From CAYNLK01 sp964398055 (GTDB taxonomy: Bacteria > Chloroflexota > Anaerolineae > 4572-78 > J111), in NCBI GenBank assembly GCA_964398055.1, contig CAYNLK010000086.1:1-18137 (forward strand): a DNA stretch of 18,137 nt, read 5' to 3'. The notes beneath the pieces were generated by a model. The model did not search any database. It saw only the letters and a list, made by a program, of their open reading frames with translations, and was not told where the DNA came from. Numbering within the stretch: position 1 is the first letter of the stretch; each line of letters begins with the position of its first letter. The position numbers and the translations under genes were made by a program. Below, in pieces: positions 6,060 to 14,600 of the stretch.

Positions 6060-7289
6060 TCAGGCGCCGAACCGTTTCAGGCGGCCGGCGTGGCCCATGG
6101 CCTGGGAGATCAGGGTGGTGGCGTGAAACAGCCCCAGGTGACCGCTGGCGCAGGCCCGCTCGCCAAAACTTTGCACCTGGTCGGGCATAGCCGTGGAACT
6201 CCAGAGAATGATTGGGACCGGATGCCAACTGTGGCTGCGCAGTTTGGCCGGGGTGCTGTGGTCGCCCGTAATAATGAGCGCGCCCGGCTCCAGGGCCAGC
6301 AGGCGTGGAATGAGGGCATCGACCTCTTCGATTTCGTGGACTTTCGCCTCAAAGTTGCCGTCTTCACCGTAGCTGTCGGTTTTTTTGATGTGGACAAAGA
6401 AGAAGTCATAGTCGGCCCAGACTCGCTCCAGGGCCTCGATTTCGTGGTGCGGCCGTTCACCCTCAAAATCGATCTTCTCCATACCGACCAACCGGGCCAC
6501 TCCCTTGTACATCGGGTAGACCGCAATGGCCGCAGCCCGTAGCCCGAAGATATCCGGCAGACGAGGCAGGCCCGGATCTTTGGCCAGGCCGCGTAGATTC
6601 AGGCTGTTGGCCTTGGTCTCGTCGGCCAGCGCGGCCCGGGCCGCTTCGACCCACTGATTGACCAGGGCGGCGGTGCGCTGGCCGGCGTCAGTGCCGCTGT
6701 GGTCGACCACCGGCAGCGGTTTCTTGCCGGTGACCAGTGGGTCGGTCTCGCTCAATTGGCCGCCCAACCCTTCACCCCGAATGACCAGGGCAAAGCGGTG
6801 TTCCTTGACCGGCCTCACAAAAACCTCGTAGCCGGGCAGCACGTTTTCAGTGGCCGCCTGTAACTTGGTCGCTAAACGGACGCACTCATCCGTACTGATC
6901 CGGCCGGCCCGCCGGTCGGTGATGACGCCATCGGCTGCGGCGGTGGCAAAATTGCCCCGCGCCGCCAGGTCGTTCGGCCCCAGGTCAAAGCCAATGCCCA
7001 TGGCCTCCAGCACGCCCCGGCCGATTTCGTATTTGACCGGATCAAAGCTAAAGAGGCTGAGATGGGCCGGCCCGCTGCCCGGCTCGACCCCCGGCCGAAT
7101 GGGGATGTGCAGGCCGGTGCTGCCTTCGGCGGCCAGGCGATCCATATTCGGGGTTCGGGCCGTTTCCAGTTCGGTCTTGCCACCGGGCTCCAGCGGCAAA
7201 CCGCCCAGGCCATCCAGAATGAGCATCACGATCTTGCCGCCTTTTTGATGCTGCTCTTGCATCAGCGCATGTTCTGTAAAAATGTGCAT
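6060..7289 (-). CDS. apgM: 2,3-bisphosphoglycerate-independent phosphoglycerate mutase, archaeal type
   Basis: This enzyme interconverts 3- and 2-phosphoglycerate in glycolysis and gluconeogenesis. It belongs to the alkaline-phosphatase superfamily branch first described in archaea and present in several bacterial phyla including Chloroflexota. The 409 residues match ApgM and are shorter than the roughly 510 residues of bacterial GpmI. Metal-site and active-site segments are visible: ILDGLGG with Asp26, GSGPAHLSLFSFDP with Ser78, the HIKKTDSYGEDGN segment near 300-312 and ITGDHSTP near 340. The start at 7289 has AAGGAG (7296-7301) 6 nt upstream. It is a single-gene unit with its own terminator at 5987-6026. 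Two palindromes lie upstream at 7350-7377. Cobalamin-independent phosphonopyruvate-type relatives share the fold, but the overall match is to phosphoglycerate mutase. Confidence 0.93.
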   Translation of the reverse strand: MHIFTEHALMQEQHQKGGKIVMLILDGLGGLPLEPGGKTELETARTPNMDRLAAEGSTGLHIPIRPGVEPGSGPAHLSLFSFDPVKYEIGRGVLEAMGIGFDLGPNDLAARGNFATAAADGVITDRRAGRISTDECVRLATKLQAATENVLPGYEVFVRPVKEHRFALVIRGEGLGGQLSETDPLVTGKKPLPVVDHSGTDAGQRTAALVNQWVEAARAALADETKANSLNLRGLAKDPGLPRLPDIFGLRAAAIAVYPMYKGVARLVGMEKIDFEGERPHHEIEALERVWADYDFFFVHIKKTDSYGEDGNFEAKVHEIEEVDALIPRLLALEPGALIITGDHSTPAKLRSHSWHPVPIILWSSTAMPDQVQSFGERACASGHLGLFHATTLISQAMGHAGRLKRFGA

Positions 7290-7349
7290 TTTTGACTCCT
7301 TATCGGGTTGATTATTCTTTGGGTGGGTTGGGTGTGCTGATCCGTCATT

Positions 7350-7377
7350 GCTAATTTAGCGATTGTGATCGAGCACA
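7350..7377. promoter_or_regulatory. two adjacent palindromes upstream of apgM
   Basis: GCTAA-T-TTAGC (7350-7360) is directly followed by TGTGATCGAGCACA (7364-7377), which matches its own reverse complement at 12 of 14 positions and has TGTG/CACA ends as in CRP/FNR-family sites. They lie 60-90 bp before the apgM start. No convincing -35/-10 pair was found beside them, so an operator role is a guess. Confidence 0.25.
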
Positions 7378-7501
7378 TCCATCGTTGTAACACGAATTTG
7401 AAATCCTCGCAACCCCACCGCCCCAACGTGGCTTGTGTCCAGGAATATTATCAGACTCCCCTGGACCACGCCAAACGGCTCTACCGGAACTTCTTATTTG
7501 C

Positions 7502-7566
7502 GTGAAACGTGAAGAGTTTGCGAAAGCAAGCCTCTCAATATGCCGTATCACGTTTCAAGTTTCACG
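7502..7566. repeat. inverted TGAAACN heptad words downstream of the XRE gene
   Basis: TGAAACGTGA (7502-7511) is inverted as TCACGTTTCA (7548-7557), and the second arm continues with a second TGAAACN unit on the - strand (TGAAACT TGAAACG). The arms could form a 10-bp stem beyond the XRE-cupin stop codon, with an inner TTGC/GCAA stem. No T-run follows, so it is a poor terminator. The rest of the 7290-7568 gap shows nothing further that I can identify. Confidence 0.4.
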
Positions 7567-7568
7567 GA

Positions 7569-8177
7569 TCATTCAATGTGGGTTAGGGAAGGATAGGCCC
7601 GGAAATGGCGGCGGATTGGTTCGGGGTGCTCGTCAGATGTCTCCAGAATCAACAACATTTTGGCCTCGCCGGTAGTGGGATTGTGCCAATGGTGCGGCAG
7701 CGTAGCTTCAAACAGCAACATATCACCGGCATGGAGCAGATATCGGCTGTCGTCGATGTTATATTCCAGGGTTCCATGCAAACAATAAACGAATTCGTGG
7801 CCGGAATGAACTACCGGCTGCCGGCCGCTGCCGGCGTTCGGAGCAAGCGTGACCAGGAATGGTTCAATTTGTTGGTCCTGGATGCGTTTCCCGGCGCTTT
7901 CAATGGTAATCCCGTTATTGGTTAGGGATGGCCGATCCGACGCGCTCAAATGGATGACATCAGCCCGAACTTCCTCATCAAAAAAGTAACACATCTTGAT
8001 TTTCAGCGCCGCGGCCAGGCTTTGCAGGGTTGCGACACTGGGCGAGATTTCGTCGCGCTCGATCAGGCTGATGGCGTTCACCGAGATACCGGCCCGGCCA
8101 GCCAGCTCTCGCTGAGTTAGGTTGCGCTCTTTGCGGAGATCCCGTAATCTACTACCCAGGCCAGCTTTGTTATTCAT
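7569..8177 (-). CDS. XRE-family transcriptional regulator with C-terminal cupin domain
   Basis: This is a DNA-binding regulator of the HTH-XRE plus cupin_2 group, whose members sense a small ligand through the cupin and control nearby metabolic or stress genes; the ligand here is unknown. The 202 residues match the family. The HTH spans about 7-60 (LTQRELAGRAGISVNAIS with SLIERDEISPS). The cupin spans about 105-185 with H124, H127 and E128 in VVHSGHEF and PHHWHN (161-166), so a metal site is likely intact. Start 8175-8177 has AGGA about 7 nt upstream. A strong promoter lies at 8252-8279 with a 16-bp palindrome upstream of it that could be its operator. Its target is not evident; apgM downstream is separated by 279 bp. 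Confidence 0.9.
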   Translation of the reverse strand: MNNKAGLGSRLRDLRKERNLTQRELAGRAGISVNAISLIERDEISPSVATLQSLAAALKIKMCYFFDEEVRADVIHLSASDRPSLTNNGITIESAGKRIQDQQIEPFLVTLAPNAGSGRQPVVHSGHEFVYCLHGTLEYNIDDSRYLLHAGDMLLFEATLPHHWHNPTTGEAKMLLILETSDEHPEPIRRHFRAYPSLTHIE

Positions 8178-8251
8178 TGTTCATCCTACCAACCGGCAAA
8201 GATTTAACACTAGCGAGGTTCATTGAGGCTATTGGATGGTCATTACCCAGG

Positions 8252-8279
8252 ATTATACGCTTTTTCAGCATATCGTCAA
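8252..8279 (-). promoter_or_regulatory. sigma70-type promoter of the XRE-cupin gene
   Basis: On the - strand TTGACG (8274-8279, 5/6) and TATAAT (8252-8257, 6/6) are 16 bp apart. The predicted leader is about 70 nt. Confidence 0.65.
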
Positions 8280-8316
8280 GCATCGTGGGTATTGCATTGG
8301 GTCGATTGGCGGTTAT

Positions 8317-8332
8317 ACCTAATATTTTAGGT
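8317..8332. promoter_or_regulatory. 16-bp palindrome upstream of the XRE-cupin promoter
   Basis: ACCTAA-TATT-TTAGGT is a perfect inverted repeat with 6-bp arms. It lies about 38 bp upstream of the -35 box in an AT-rich part of the 8178-8432 gap. XRE regulators often bind short palindromes of this size, so autoregulation is a reasonable guess. Confidence 0.3.
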
Positions 8333-8432
8333 TTCTTGGCTGGCTTTGAGGCCAAGGGCGCAACTGCCAGGGAGGCTCTGGAGAATTATAAGCGCCGGTT
8401 GTAGACTATCGATTGACCTGTTTTTTACAGGG

Positions 8433-9221
8433 TTAGCCGGCAGCCATCGATTGGTCAAACCTGGCTACAATTTGGCGGGCTTCGGCCACCAGTTCAGGCG
8501 CGGCATCAAAGATGGCTTCACCGCGCATATCGGCCTCGACGGCCCGAGGGTTGAGCGATAGAAAGCCGATCACCGGCAGATCAGGCGGCAAATTATGACG
8601 GATGAAATCCCGGTCGGCCTCATCCCGAACCTTGTTGCCAACGACATAGCAATTTTTCACGCCGATATCCGCGGCCAGTTGCTGAATGCTCTGCGCCGTG
8701 CTGAGGCTGCGCCGGCCCGGTTCCACCACAATCAGAAATGCGTTCACGGCCTGGGCCGTTGCCCGGCCCAGATGCTCCAGCCCGGCTTCCATATCCAGGA
8801 TCATCACTTCGTCCCGGTACAGGATGGCATAAGTGACCAGGGATCTGAGGATGGCGCTTTCCGGGCAAATGCAGCCACTGCCGCCGGTACTGATGGTGCC
8901 AAGCTGCAACAGGCGGATGCCGCGATGCAGCACGCTGAAGCGATCGGGGATGTCGTCGACGCGGGGATTGAGGGTGAAAAAACCGCCGGTCGTCCCCGGC
9001 TTGGCCCCGGTTCGTTCATAAATCAATTCGTCCATCTCGGCGATAGGCGTTACCTGGGCGGCTAATTCGGCGGGCAATCCCAGGGCATAGGCCAGGCTGG
9101 CCGCCGGATCGGCGTCAATGGCGATGACTTTCTGGCCGGCTTCGGCGTATAGGTAAGCCATCAATGCGGCCAGTGTCGTTTTACCCACACCGCCTTTACC
9201 GGTAATAGCAATTTTGGTCAT
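8433..9221 (-). CDS. CooC-like nickel-insertion ATPase (MinD/SIMIBI class)
   Basis: CooC proteins are dimeric ATPases that help load nickel into carbon monoxide dehydrogenase. The 262 residues fit. The deviant Walker A KGGVGKTT (9-16) has the signature lysine of the MinD/ArsA/CooC group. AIDADPAASLAYALG (34-48) is typical of CooC. Cys117-x-Cys119 in SGCICPESA matches the CxC metal-binding motif of CooC1 (C112/C114), which binds metal at the dimer interface. ILDMEAGLEHLGR is the switch II region. The start at 9221 follows AGGA by about 7 nt. It has its own promoter. No CODH (cooS), acetyl-CoA synthase or hydrogenase gene is within the window, so it is an orphan here. AcsF-like maturation of acetyl-CoA synthase, or an unrelated client, remains possible. 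Confidence 0.87.
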   Translation of the reverse strand: MTKIAITGKGGVGKTTLAALMAYLYAEAGQKVIAIDADPAASLAYALGLPAELAAQVTPIAEMDELIYERTGAKPGTTGGFFTLNPRVDDIPDRFSVLHRGIRLLQLGTISTGGSGCICPESAILRSLVTYAILYRDEVMILDMEAGLEHLGRATAQAVNAFLIVVEPGRRSLSTAQSIQQLAADIGVKNCYVVGNKVRDEADRDFIRHNLPPDLPVIGFLSLNPRAVEADMRGEAIFDAAPELVAEARQIVARFDQSMAAG

Positions 9222-9251
9222 AGATCGGTCCTGTTGGCTTTCATTTTGGTA

Positions 9252-9280
9252 ATTTTAGCGGTGGATGAGCTGTACGTCAA
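9252..9280 (-). promoter_or_regulatory. sigma70-type promoter of the CooC-like gene
   Basis: On the - strand TTGACG (9275-9280, 5/6) and TAAAAT (9252-9257, 5/6) are 17 bp apart, within the 75-bp gap after the PP2C gene. The predicted start is about 25 nt before the ATG. Confidence 0.6.
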
Positions 9281-9296
9281 TTACCCTTACTCACCA

Positions 9297-11552
9297 TCAC
9301 GGCTGCGCCGGCCTGACCAGCCGGGCCTCGATCCAAACGGCCCAGTCGTAGCTGAGACTATCCCCGCCGTTGACTTGCAGAATGAACACGCCCTTCTGGC
9401 CAGGCTGGACTCCGTTCAGTTGCTGCCTGACCGTAACCGGGGTGTCTTCATATTTGACCAGTTTGGAAAAGATGACCTGTTCCGCCCCATCTTCCGGTTT
9501 GAAGATGATCTCAAACGTAACCCCATCGTCGTTGATGATGGCCGCCCTGGGTAAGCCGAGGGTAGCGACCAGGATATCGCCCGGCTGTACCGGCGTATCG
9601 ACGACATAACTCCCCTGGATCGAGCCTAACTCTTGATGCGGATGGGTCAACAACACCGGCCCTGGCGGTTGATAGCTTCCGCCAAATTCGGCTTCGCCCA
9701 GGGCCACAATTCCCTGCGGAAAAGGGATGACCAAGTTTTGATTGATCGGAGTTTGATTGAGCCGGTACGTGCTATTGCCGGCCAGCCAGGTAGCCTCGGC
9801 GGCGTTCTCAATGAAGTCGTACAGAGTTGTTACATCTGACTCCGGCAGCGCCGGCGCGGCGCCGGGCGCCACTTGAATTTCCACGTACAGCTCCGGGCCA
9901 AACGGCTCGCCGGCGGGTGTGTGTAATTGCCAGGCGCCCCGGTAGGTCCCGGCCGCAGCCGGGGCAACCAGCGGGACGGAAAAGTTGCCGGTTTCGCCGG
10001 GGTCGGTGATTTCGGCAACCGGTTGGGTGTCGCCCTCCATCCGGTCGCCGGTCAGGAAACGCACGGTAAAGCCTGGCCCCCAGGGACAGTCGCCGGCGTT
10101 GGCCACAGCCCAGGTTTTTTCGAATTTAGCGCCGGGGGCAAACTCCTGGCCATCTTTGACCGTTACATCGCCGGCAAAGCGACCTTTGCTGGCGCAGCCG
10201 GCCGGCAGGGCTATGGTCGGCAGCAGGGTTGGGGTTGGCGGGGGTGGCTGGCTGGCCGAACTGCCGGCCAACTGGGGAGTGGCCTGACCGCCCGGCAGCG
10301 GCGAGGAAAAGGTGGAGGTCATCACGTCACCGGTTGACCCCCCGACCGCCGGCGTGGCTAGCGGCGAAACCAGCCTGACGTCGGCCGGGGTGGAGGTGCT
10401 GTCCAGCTCAGCCTGGCCCGGCGCCGGCAGGACCGTCTCAGCTTGAGTTACAACCGCTGCTTCAGGCTGGCTGTCCGGCCCTGCAGCTGAGCCAAACCAA
10501 TATTGCCAGCCGGCGTAGCCCACCAAGCCCACGCAAACGGTGAGCAAGGTCCACCCCAGAATCGACGCCAGCAGTAAACGTCGCCGCGGCTGGTTGGGCT
10601 GGAGAGTTGTCCAATGGGAGTGGGCGGATGCCGCGGCGACCAGCGCGGTCTGCCCCTGGTAGACCGGCTGCCTGGCCAGGGCTTCCCAATCGGGTGGAGG
10701 CGGCGGCTGTGACTGGGCTAATGGCGCCAGGGTCCCGGTTTTGGCCGGCAAGCTCCCTCCGGTTTGAGGTTGGGGCAGCAAGCGGACCACACAGATCGAC
10801 AGGTTGTCACGGCAGCCTTGCTTGCGGGCTAACTCGGCCAGGCGGCGAGCAGCCGGCTGAGGCTGGGCCTGGCTGACCGTTTTGGCAATCTCAGCTTCGG
10901 TGACGTAACCGGCCAGGCCGCCGCTGCACAGCACCACGTTGTCGCCGGCAAACAGCCGCCGTGAGGAGATCTCAATCTTGGCCGGCCGATCCAGTCCCAG
11001 ACCGTCGGCCAGGCGCTGGCGGGGCGTGGCCGGCGCTTGGGCGGGCATTAAGGCTGTCTCAGCTTTGGCCGGGCTGGCCGGGTTGGCCAGGCTGGCCGGG
11101 CCGGTCGACTCAGGTTCGCTTTGGCTGAGCCGTTCGATATCCTGATCCCAAACCACGTAGACCCGGCCGTCGCCAATGTTGGCCACCAACAGTTTGTTGT
11201 CGTGAATTAAAGCCGCCGTCAGGCCGGCGGCCACAGGTCGCCGCTCGGGAAACTGCTGGTTACGCTGCAAAATATCGGCATTGGCCCGCTGAAGCACTTC
11301 CAGCAGCCGTTTCTTGAGGTCAGGCTCTTTGGCGGAATAGAAATCGTTGAGGATTTTCTGAATGGCGTAGCGGCCGGCCAGATTATCGGTAGTAGCGCCG
11401 CCAACGCCGTCGGTCACCAGGTAGAGGCGGCCGTTGGCTTTGAGCTGGTCAGGCCGGCCTGGTTCGTAGCTCCCCACCCCACCGGCCAGCGGTTGGCCGG
11501 TTTGACCGGACAGGCTGAATTGACCGGTTTCTACAGCCGGTTCGTTCGACAT
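9297..11552 (-). CDS. transmembrane PP2C-family phosphatase with extracytoplasmic NBR1/FW-type Ig domain
   Basis: The protein has 751 residues. The N-terminal domain (about 1-265) has the PPM/PP2C Ser/Thr phosphatase fold: LVTDGVGG (Asp48), VANIGDGRVY (Asp128) and CRDNLS (Asp249). Two expected features deviate. The first-motif NED is RPD (33-35). The metal-binding CSDGL is CSGGL, with Gly211 where Asp is expected. Activity may be altered or lost. An Ala/Pro-rich insert (about 149-180) interrupts the domain. A TM helix lies at about 324-350, then a Pro/Thr/Ser-rich linker, then an NBR1-type four-tryptophan Ig domain (about 455-560; KTWAVANAGDCPW, GAWQLHTP), then a beta-rich domain of unknown ligand (about 572-751, ending DWAVWIEARLV). 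The topology implies a cytoplasmic phosphatase and an outside sensor. AAGGAG precedes the start by 4 nt. It follows the sensor kinase by 83 bp. Confidence 0.88.
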   Translation of the reverse strand: MSNEPAVETGQFSLSGQTGQPLAGGVGSYEPGRPDQLKANGRLYLVTDGVGGATTDNLAGRYAIQKILNDFYSAKEPDLKKRLLEVLQRANADILQRNQQFPERRPVAAGLTAALIHDNKLLVANIGDGRVYVVWDQDIERLSQSEPESTGPASLANPASPAKAETALMPAQAPATPRQRLADGLGLDRPAKIEISSRRLFAGDNVVLCSGGLAGYVTEAEIAKTVSQAQPQPAARRLAELARKQGCRDNLSICVVRLLPQPQTGGSLPAKTGTLAPLAQSQPPPPPDWEALARQPVYQGQTALVAAASAHSHWTTLQPNQPRRRLLLASILGWTLLTVCVGLVGYAGWQYWFGSAAGPDSQPEAAVVTQAETVLPAPGQAELDSTSTPADVRLVSPLATPAVGGSTGDVMTSTFSSPLPGGQATPQLAGSSASQPPPPTPTLLPTIALPAGCASKGRFAGDVTVKDGQEFAPGAKFEKTWAVANAGDCPWGPGFTVRFLTGDRMEGDTQPVAEITDPGETGNFSVPLVAPAAAGTYRGAWQLHTPAGEPFGPELYVEIQVAPGAAPALPESDVTTLYDFIENAAEATWLAGNSTYRLNQTPINQNLVIPFPQGIVALGEAEFGGSYQPPGPVLLTHPHQELGSIQGSYVVDTPVQPGDILVATLGLPRAAIINDDGVTFEIIFKPEDGAEQVIFSKLVKYEDTPVTVRQQLNGVQPGQKGVFILQVNGGDSLSYDWAVWIEARLVRPAQP

Positions 11553-11590
11553 CGCGCTCCTTCCCTCACGCCAATAACGTTCCCAATAGA

Positions 11591-11621
11591 TGTGTTATAT
11601 CATTGTGTCTGAAATAACACA
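11591..11621 (-). promoter_or_regulatory. inverted repeat overlapping a possible promoter of the PP2C gene
   Basis: TGTGTTAT (11591-11598) and ATAACACA (11614-11621) form an 8-bp inverted repeat in the 83-bp gap between the sensor kinase stop and the PP2C start. On the - strand a weak -35 TTGTGT and a -10 TATAAC, 17 bp apart, fall in the two arms. It could be a repressor site over a promoter, or merely a hairpin between two co-transcribed genes. Confidence 0.35.
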
Positions 11622-11635
11622 AATTGCCGCCGGCG

Positions 11636-14600
11636 TTAGCCGCCCAAAATGTCGATGACAATCAGGGTCAGGTCGTCGTCAAGGCCGTTATCTTGCTCTG
11701 ACCAGGCGATGAGATGTTTCACCAGGAAATCGGCAAATTCGGCCGCGGCCAGCTCCTGTTTTTGCCGAATCAGGCGGTGGAACCGTTCCTCGCCAAAGAG
11801 TTCATCAGCCTTGTTCCGGGTTTCGAGAATCGCATCGGTGTAGAGCAGGATGCGGTCGCCCGGCGACAGGTCGATTTCAAGCGAGGGATAATCGATCCCG
11901 GTCAGCCAGCCCATGATGACGCCGTCGGGTTTGAGCTGGCGCAGGGTTTGGGTGCGTTTCTGCCAGACCAGCAGCGGCCAATGACCGGCATTGGCGTGAA
12001 ACAGTTTCCGACGTTCCAGGTCGAAATAGACGTAACTAACGGTCAGCAGTTGCCGGCCGATTTTGTCGGTCAGGGTCTCGTTCATGTTGCTCAAGACCAT
12101 GCTGGCGCTGCGGGCAATCGGCTTCTGCATGGCGAAGGCCACCTTGGCCATAGCTGCAATCAGGGCCGCCGGCACGCCGTGGCCCGACACGTCGGCCACA
12201 AACACGCCCAGGCGCCGGTCGTCGATTTCGTAGAAATCGTAAAGATCGCCGCCAACGCGGTTCATCGGCCGGTAGCGAACCTGCATATCCAAGCCGGGTA
12301 AGCTGGGAATCTGGGGCGGCAGGATCGATTCCTGGATGTGGCGGGCTACATTCAGTTCCTGTTCCAGGGCCACCAGTTGGTCGTGAGCGCCGACGGCTTC
12401 CTTGAGGCGCAGCAGCGTGTCCACCCGGGCCAGCAGCTCCCGCTTGTCAAACGGTTTGGCGATATAATCATTGGCCCCGGCTTCCAGCCCGGCCACCAGG
12501 TCGTCGGGGCGATTCTTGGCGGTCAGGATGAGGATCGGCAGTTCGATGGCCGAATATTTTTCTCGCAGCGTGCGACAAACATCAAAGCCCGACATGCGCG
12601 GCATCATCACGTCGAGCAGCACCAGGTCGGGTGTGAGCTTGCTTTCAATCAGTTTGAGGGCTTCGATCCCGTTCATAGCCTGGACGATGGTGTAGTTTTT
12701 CAGACCCAGGTAGTTGGCCAGCACGTGCTGGTTGACCGGTTCATCATCCACAACCAGGATGGTGGTTCCGTTTGGGCCGGCCAACCGGGGCAGGGCCGGC
12801 TCAAGCGGCTGGGTGTCGATGGGGGAGGTTAGCGGCCCGATCACTTTGGGCGCGACCGTCGCGGCCATTTCCTGGGAGGTCAGCGGTTGGCCCTGGGCCA
12901 GCGGCAGGGTAAAGGTAAAGCGAGCGCCTTGCCCGGGGCTGGACTCGACCTGGATCGCGCCGCCGTGCATCTCAACCAACTGCCGGGTGATCGACAGCCC
13001 CAGGCCGGTGCCGCCATACTCCCGCGCCGCCGAGCCGTCGGCCTGCTCAAAGGATTCAAAGATGCGCTCCAGGCTATCGGCCGGAATGCCGATGCCGGTG
13101 TCGGCTACGGTAATGGCCAGTTGGTCGGTGACGCCGATTTCGCCAGGGTTGCCGGCTTGATTGGCGATGACCTCGGCCAAGACCTCCACCTGGCCCTGCT
13201 CGGTAAATTTGATGGCATTGCCCACCAGGTTGACCATGATTTGCTGCACCCGGTTCTCGTCGGCCATTACCGGCGGCAGTTCCGGGCTGAGCCGGTTGAC
13301 CAGTTGAACCGGTTTTTGCCCCACCAGCGGCTGGCACAGATTGAGGACCACCTCGGTGAGGCCCTGCATGTGGATCGGCTTGAGGTGGAGTTCCAACTGC
13401 TTGTGCTTGAGTTGGGAGAAATCCAGGATGTCATTGACCAGGTTGGCCAGCCGGCGGCCGCTGGAGACGATCATCGCCAGATCCGCGGTCGCCTTGGCCG
13501 GCAGCCGGCCGGCGGCCCCATCGATGAGCGACTCGGCCAGGCCGATAATACCGTTGAGCGGGGTGCGCAACTCGTGGGAAGTATTGGCCAGAAATTCATC
13601 CTTCAAGCGGTCGACTCGCCGCAACTGGTCGGCCACCAGCCGCTCCTGCTCCAATTCGCGGCGCTGCCGGGCCAGCTCGTGGGCCTGGGCTGCGGTCCGG
13701 TAGCGGGCATAACCGGCTACAACCGCGCCAGCGGCGAGGGCATACAGGACGTAGGCCCACCACGTTTGCCACGGCGGCGGGGTGACCGTGAGCTTGATGG
13801 CGACCCCCTCTTCATTCCAAAGGCCATCGTTATTGGAGCCTTTCAGCCGCAGGGTATATTCGCCCCCGTCCAGGTGGGTGTAGGTGGCAAAGCGACGTTG
13901 GCCGGCCTCAACCCAATCTTTGTCCACCCCTTCCAGCTTGTAGGCGTAGCGGTTTTCCTCCGGCGCGGTGTAATCCAGGGCGGCAAACTCAAAGGAAACG
14001 ACTGTATCCTGGTACGACAGCCGGATGTCGGTCACCTCATAAAGCGGCCGATCCAGTCTGACAGGCTGGTTGAATATCTGAAAGGCAGTCAACACCACCG
14101 GCGGCGGGTAGGGGTTATCCTGAATCTGCGCCGGGAAGAAGGCATTGAAACCGTTGATCCCGCCAAAAAACAGCTCCCCGGTGCGGCGACTCTTGTGATA
14201 GGCGCCCTGGTTGAATTCGTTGCTCTGCAAGCCATCGCTGACGTTGTAATTCTTAAAAGTTTTGGTGCGGGGATCAAACCTGGACAGGCCGTTGTTGGTG
14301 CTCAGCCACAGGTAGCCCTGCTCATCCTCCAGGATGCCGTAGATGGTATCGTTGACCAGGCCGTCTTTTTCCCGGTAATGGACAAAGGTTTCAGTACCCC
14401 GGTCAAACTTATTGAGACCACCGCCGTCAACGCCGAGCCAGAGGACGCCGTTCCGGTCTTCATAGATGGTTCTGACGACGTTGCCGCTCAAGCTGGTGAG
14501 TTTTTGCGGGTCATGGGTGTAGACGGTGAAAGTTTCGGCTGTTCGATCAAACTTGTTCAGCCCGCCGCCATTGGTGCCCAGCCAGAGGACGCCGCTATGG

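Noticed and set aside
6031..6654. Several antisense or alternate-frame short open frames across apgM
   Set aside because: All overlap the apgM frame, which carries recognisable catalytic motifs throughout.
8177..8404. A 75-codon + strand open frame ending EALENYKRRL that reads somewhat like a protein
   Set aside because: It starts at TTG with no Shine-Dalgarno and covers the XRE-cupin promoter and palindrome on the other strand. I recognise no family. A degraded gene remnant cannot be excluded.
8417..8431. CCTGT-TTTTT-ACAGG hairpin beside the CooC-like stop codon as a terminator
   Set aside because: The stem is 5 bp and the T-run is in the loop, on the wrong strand, with no T-run after the stem in the gene's direction.
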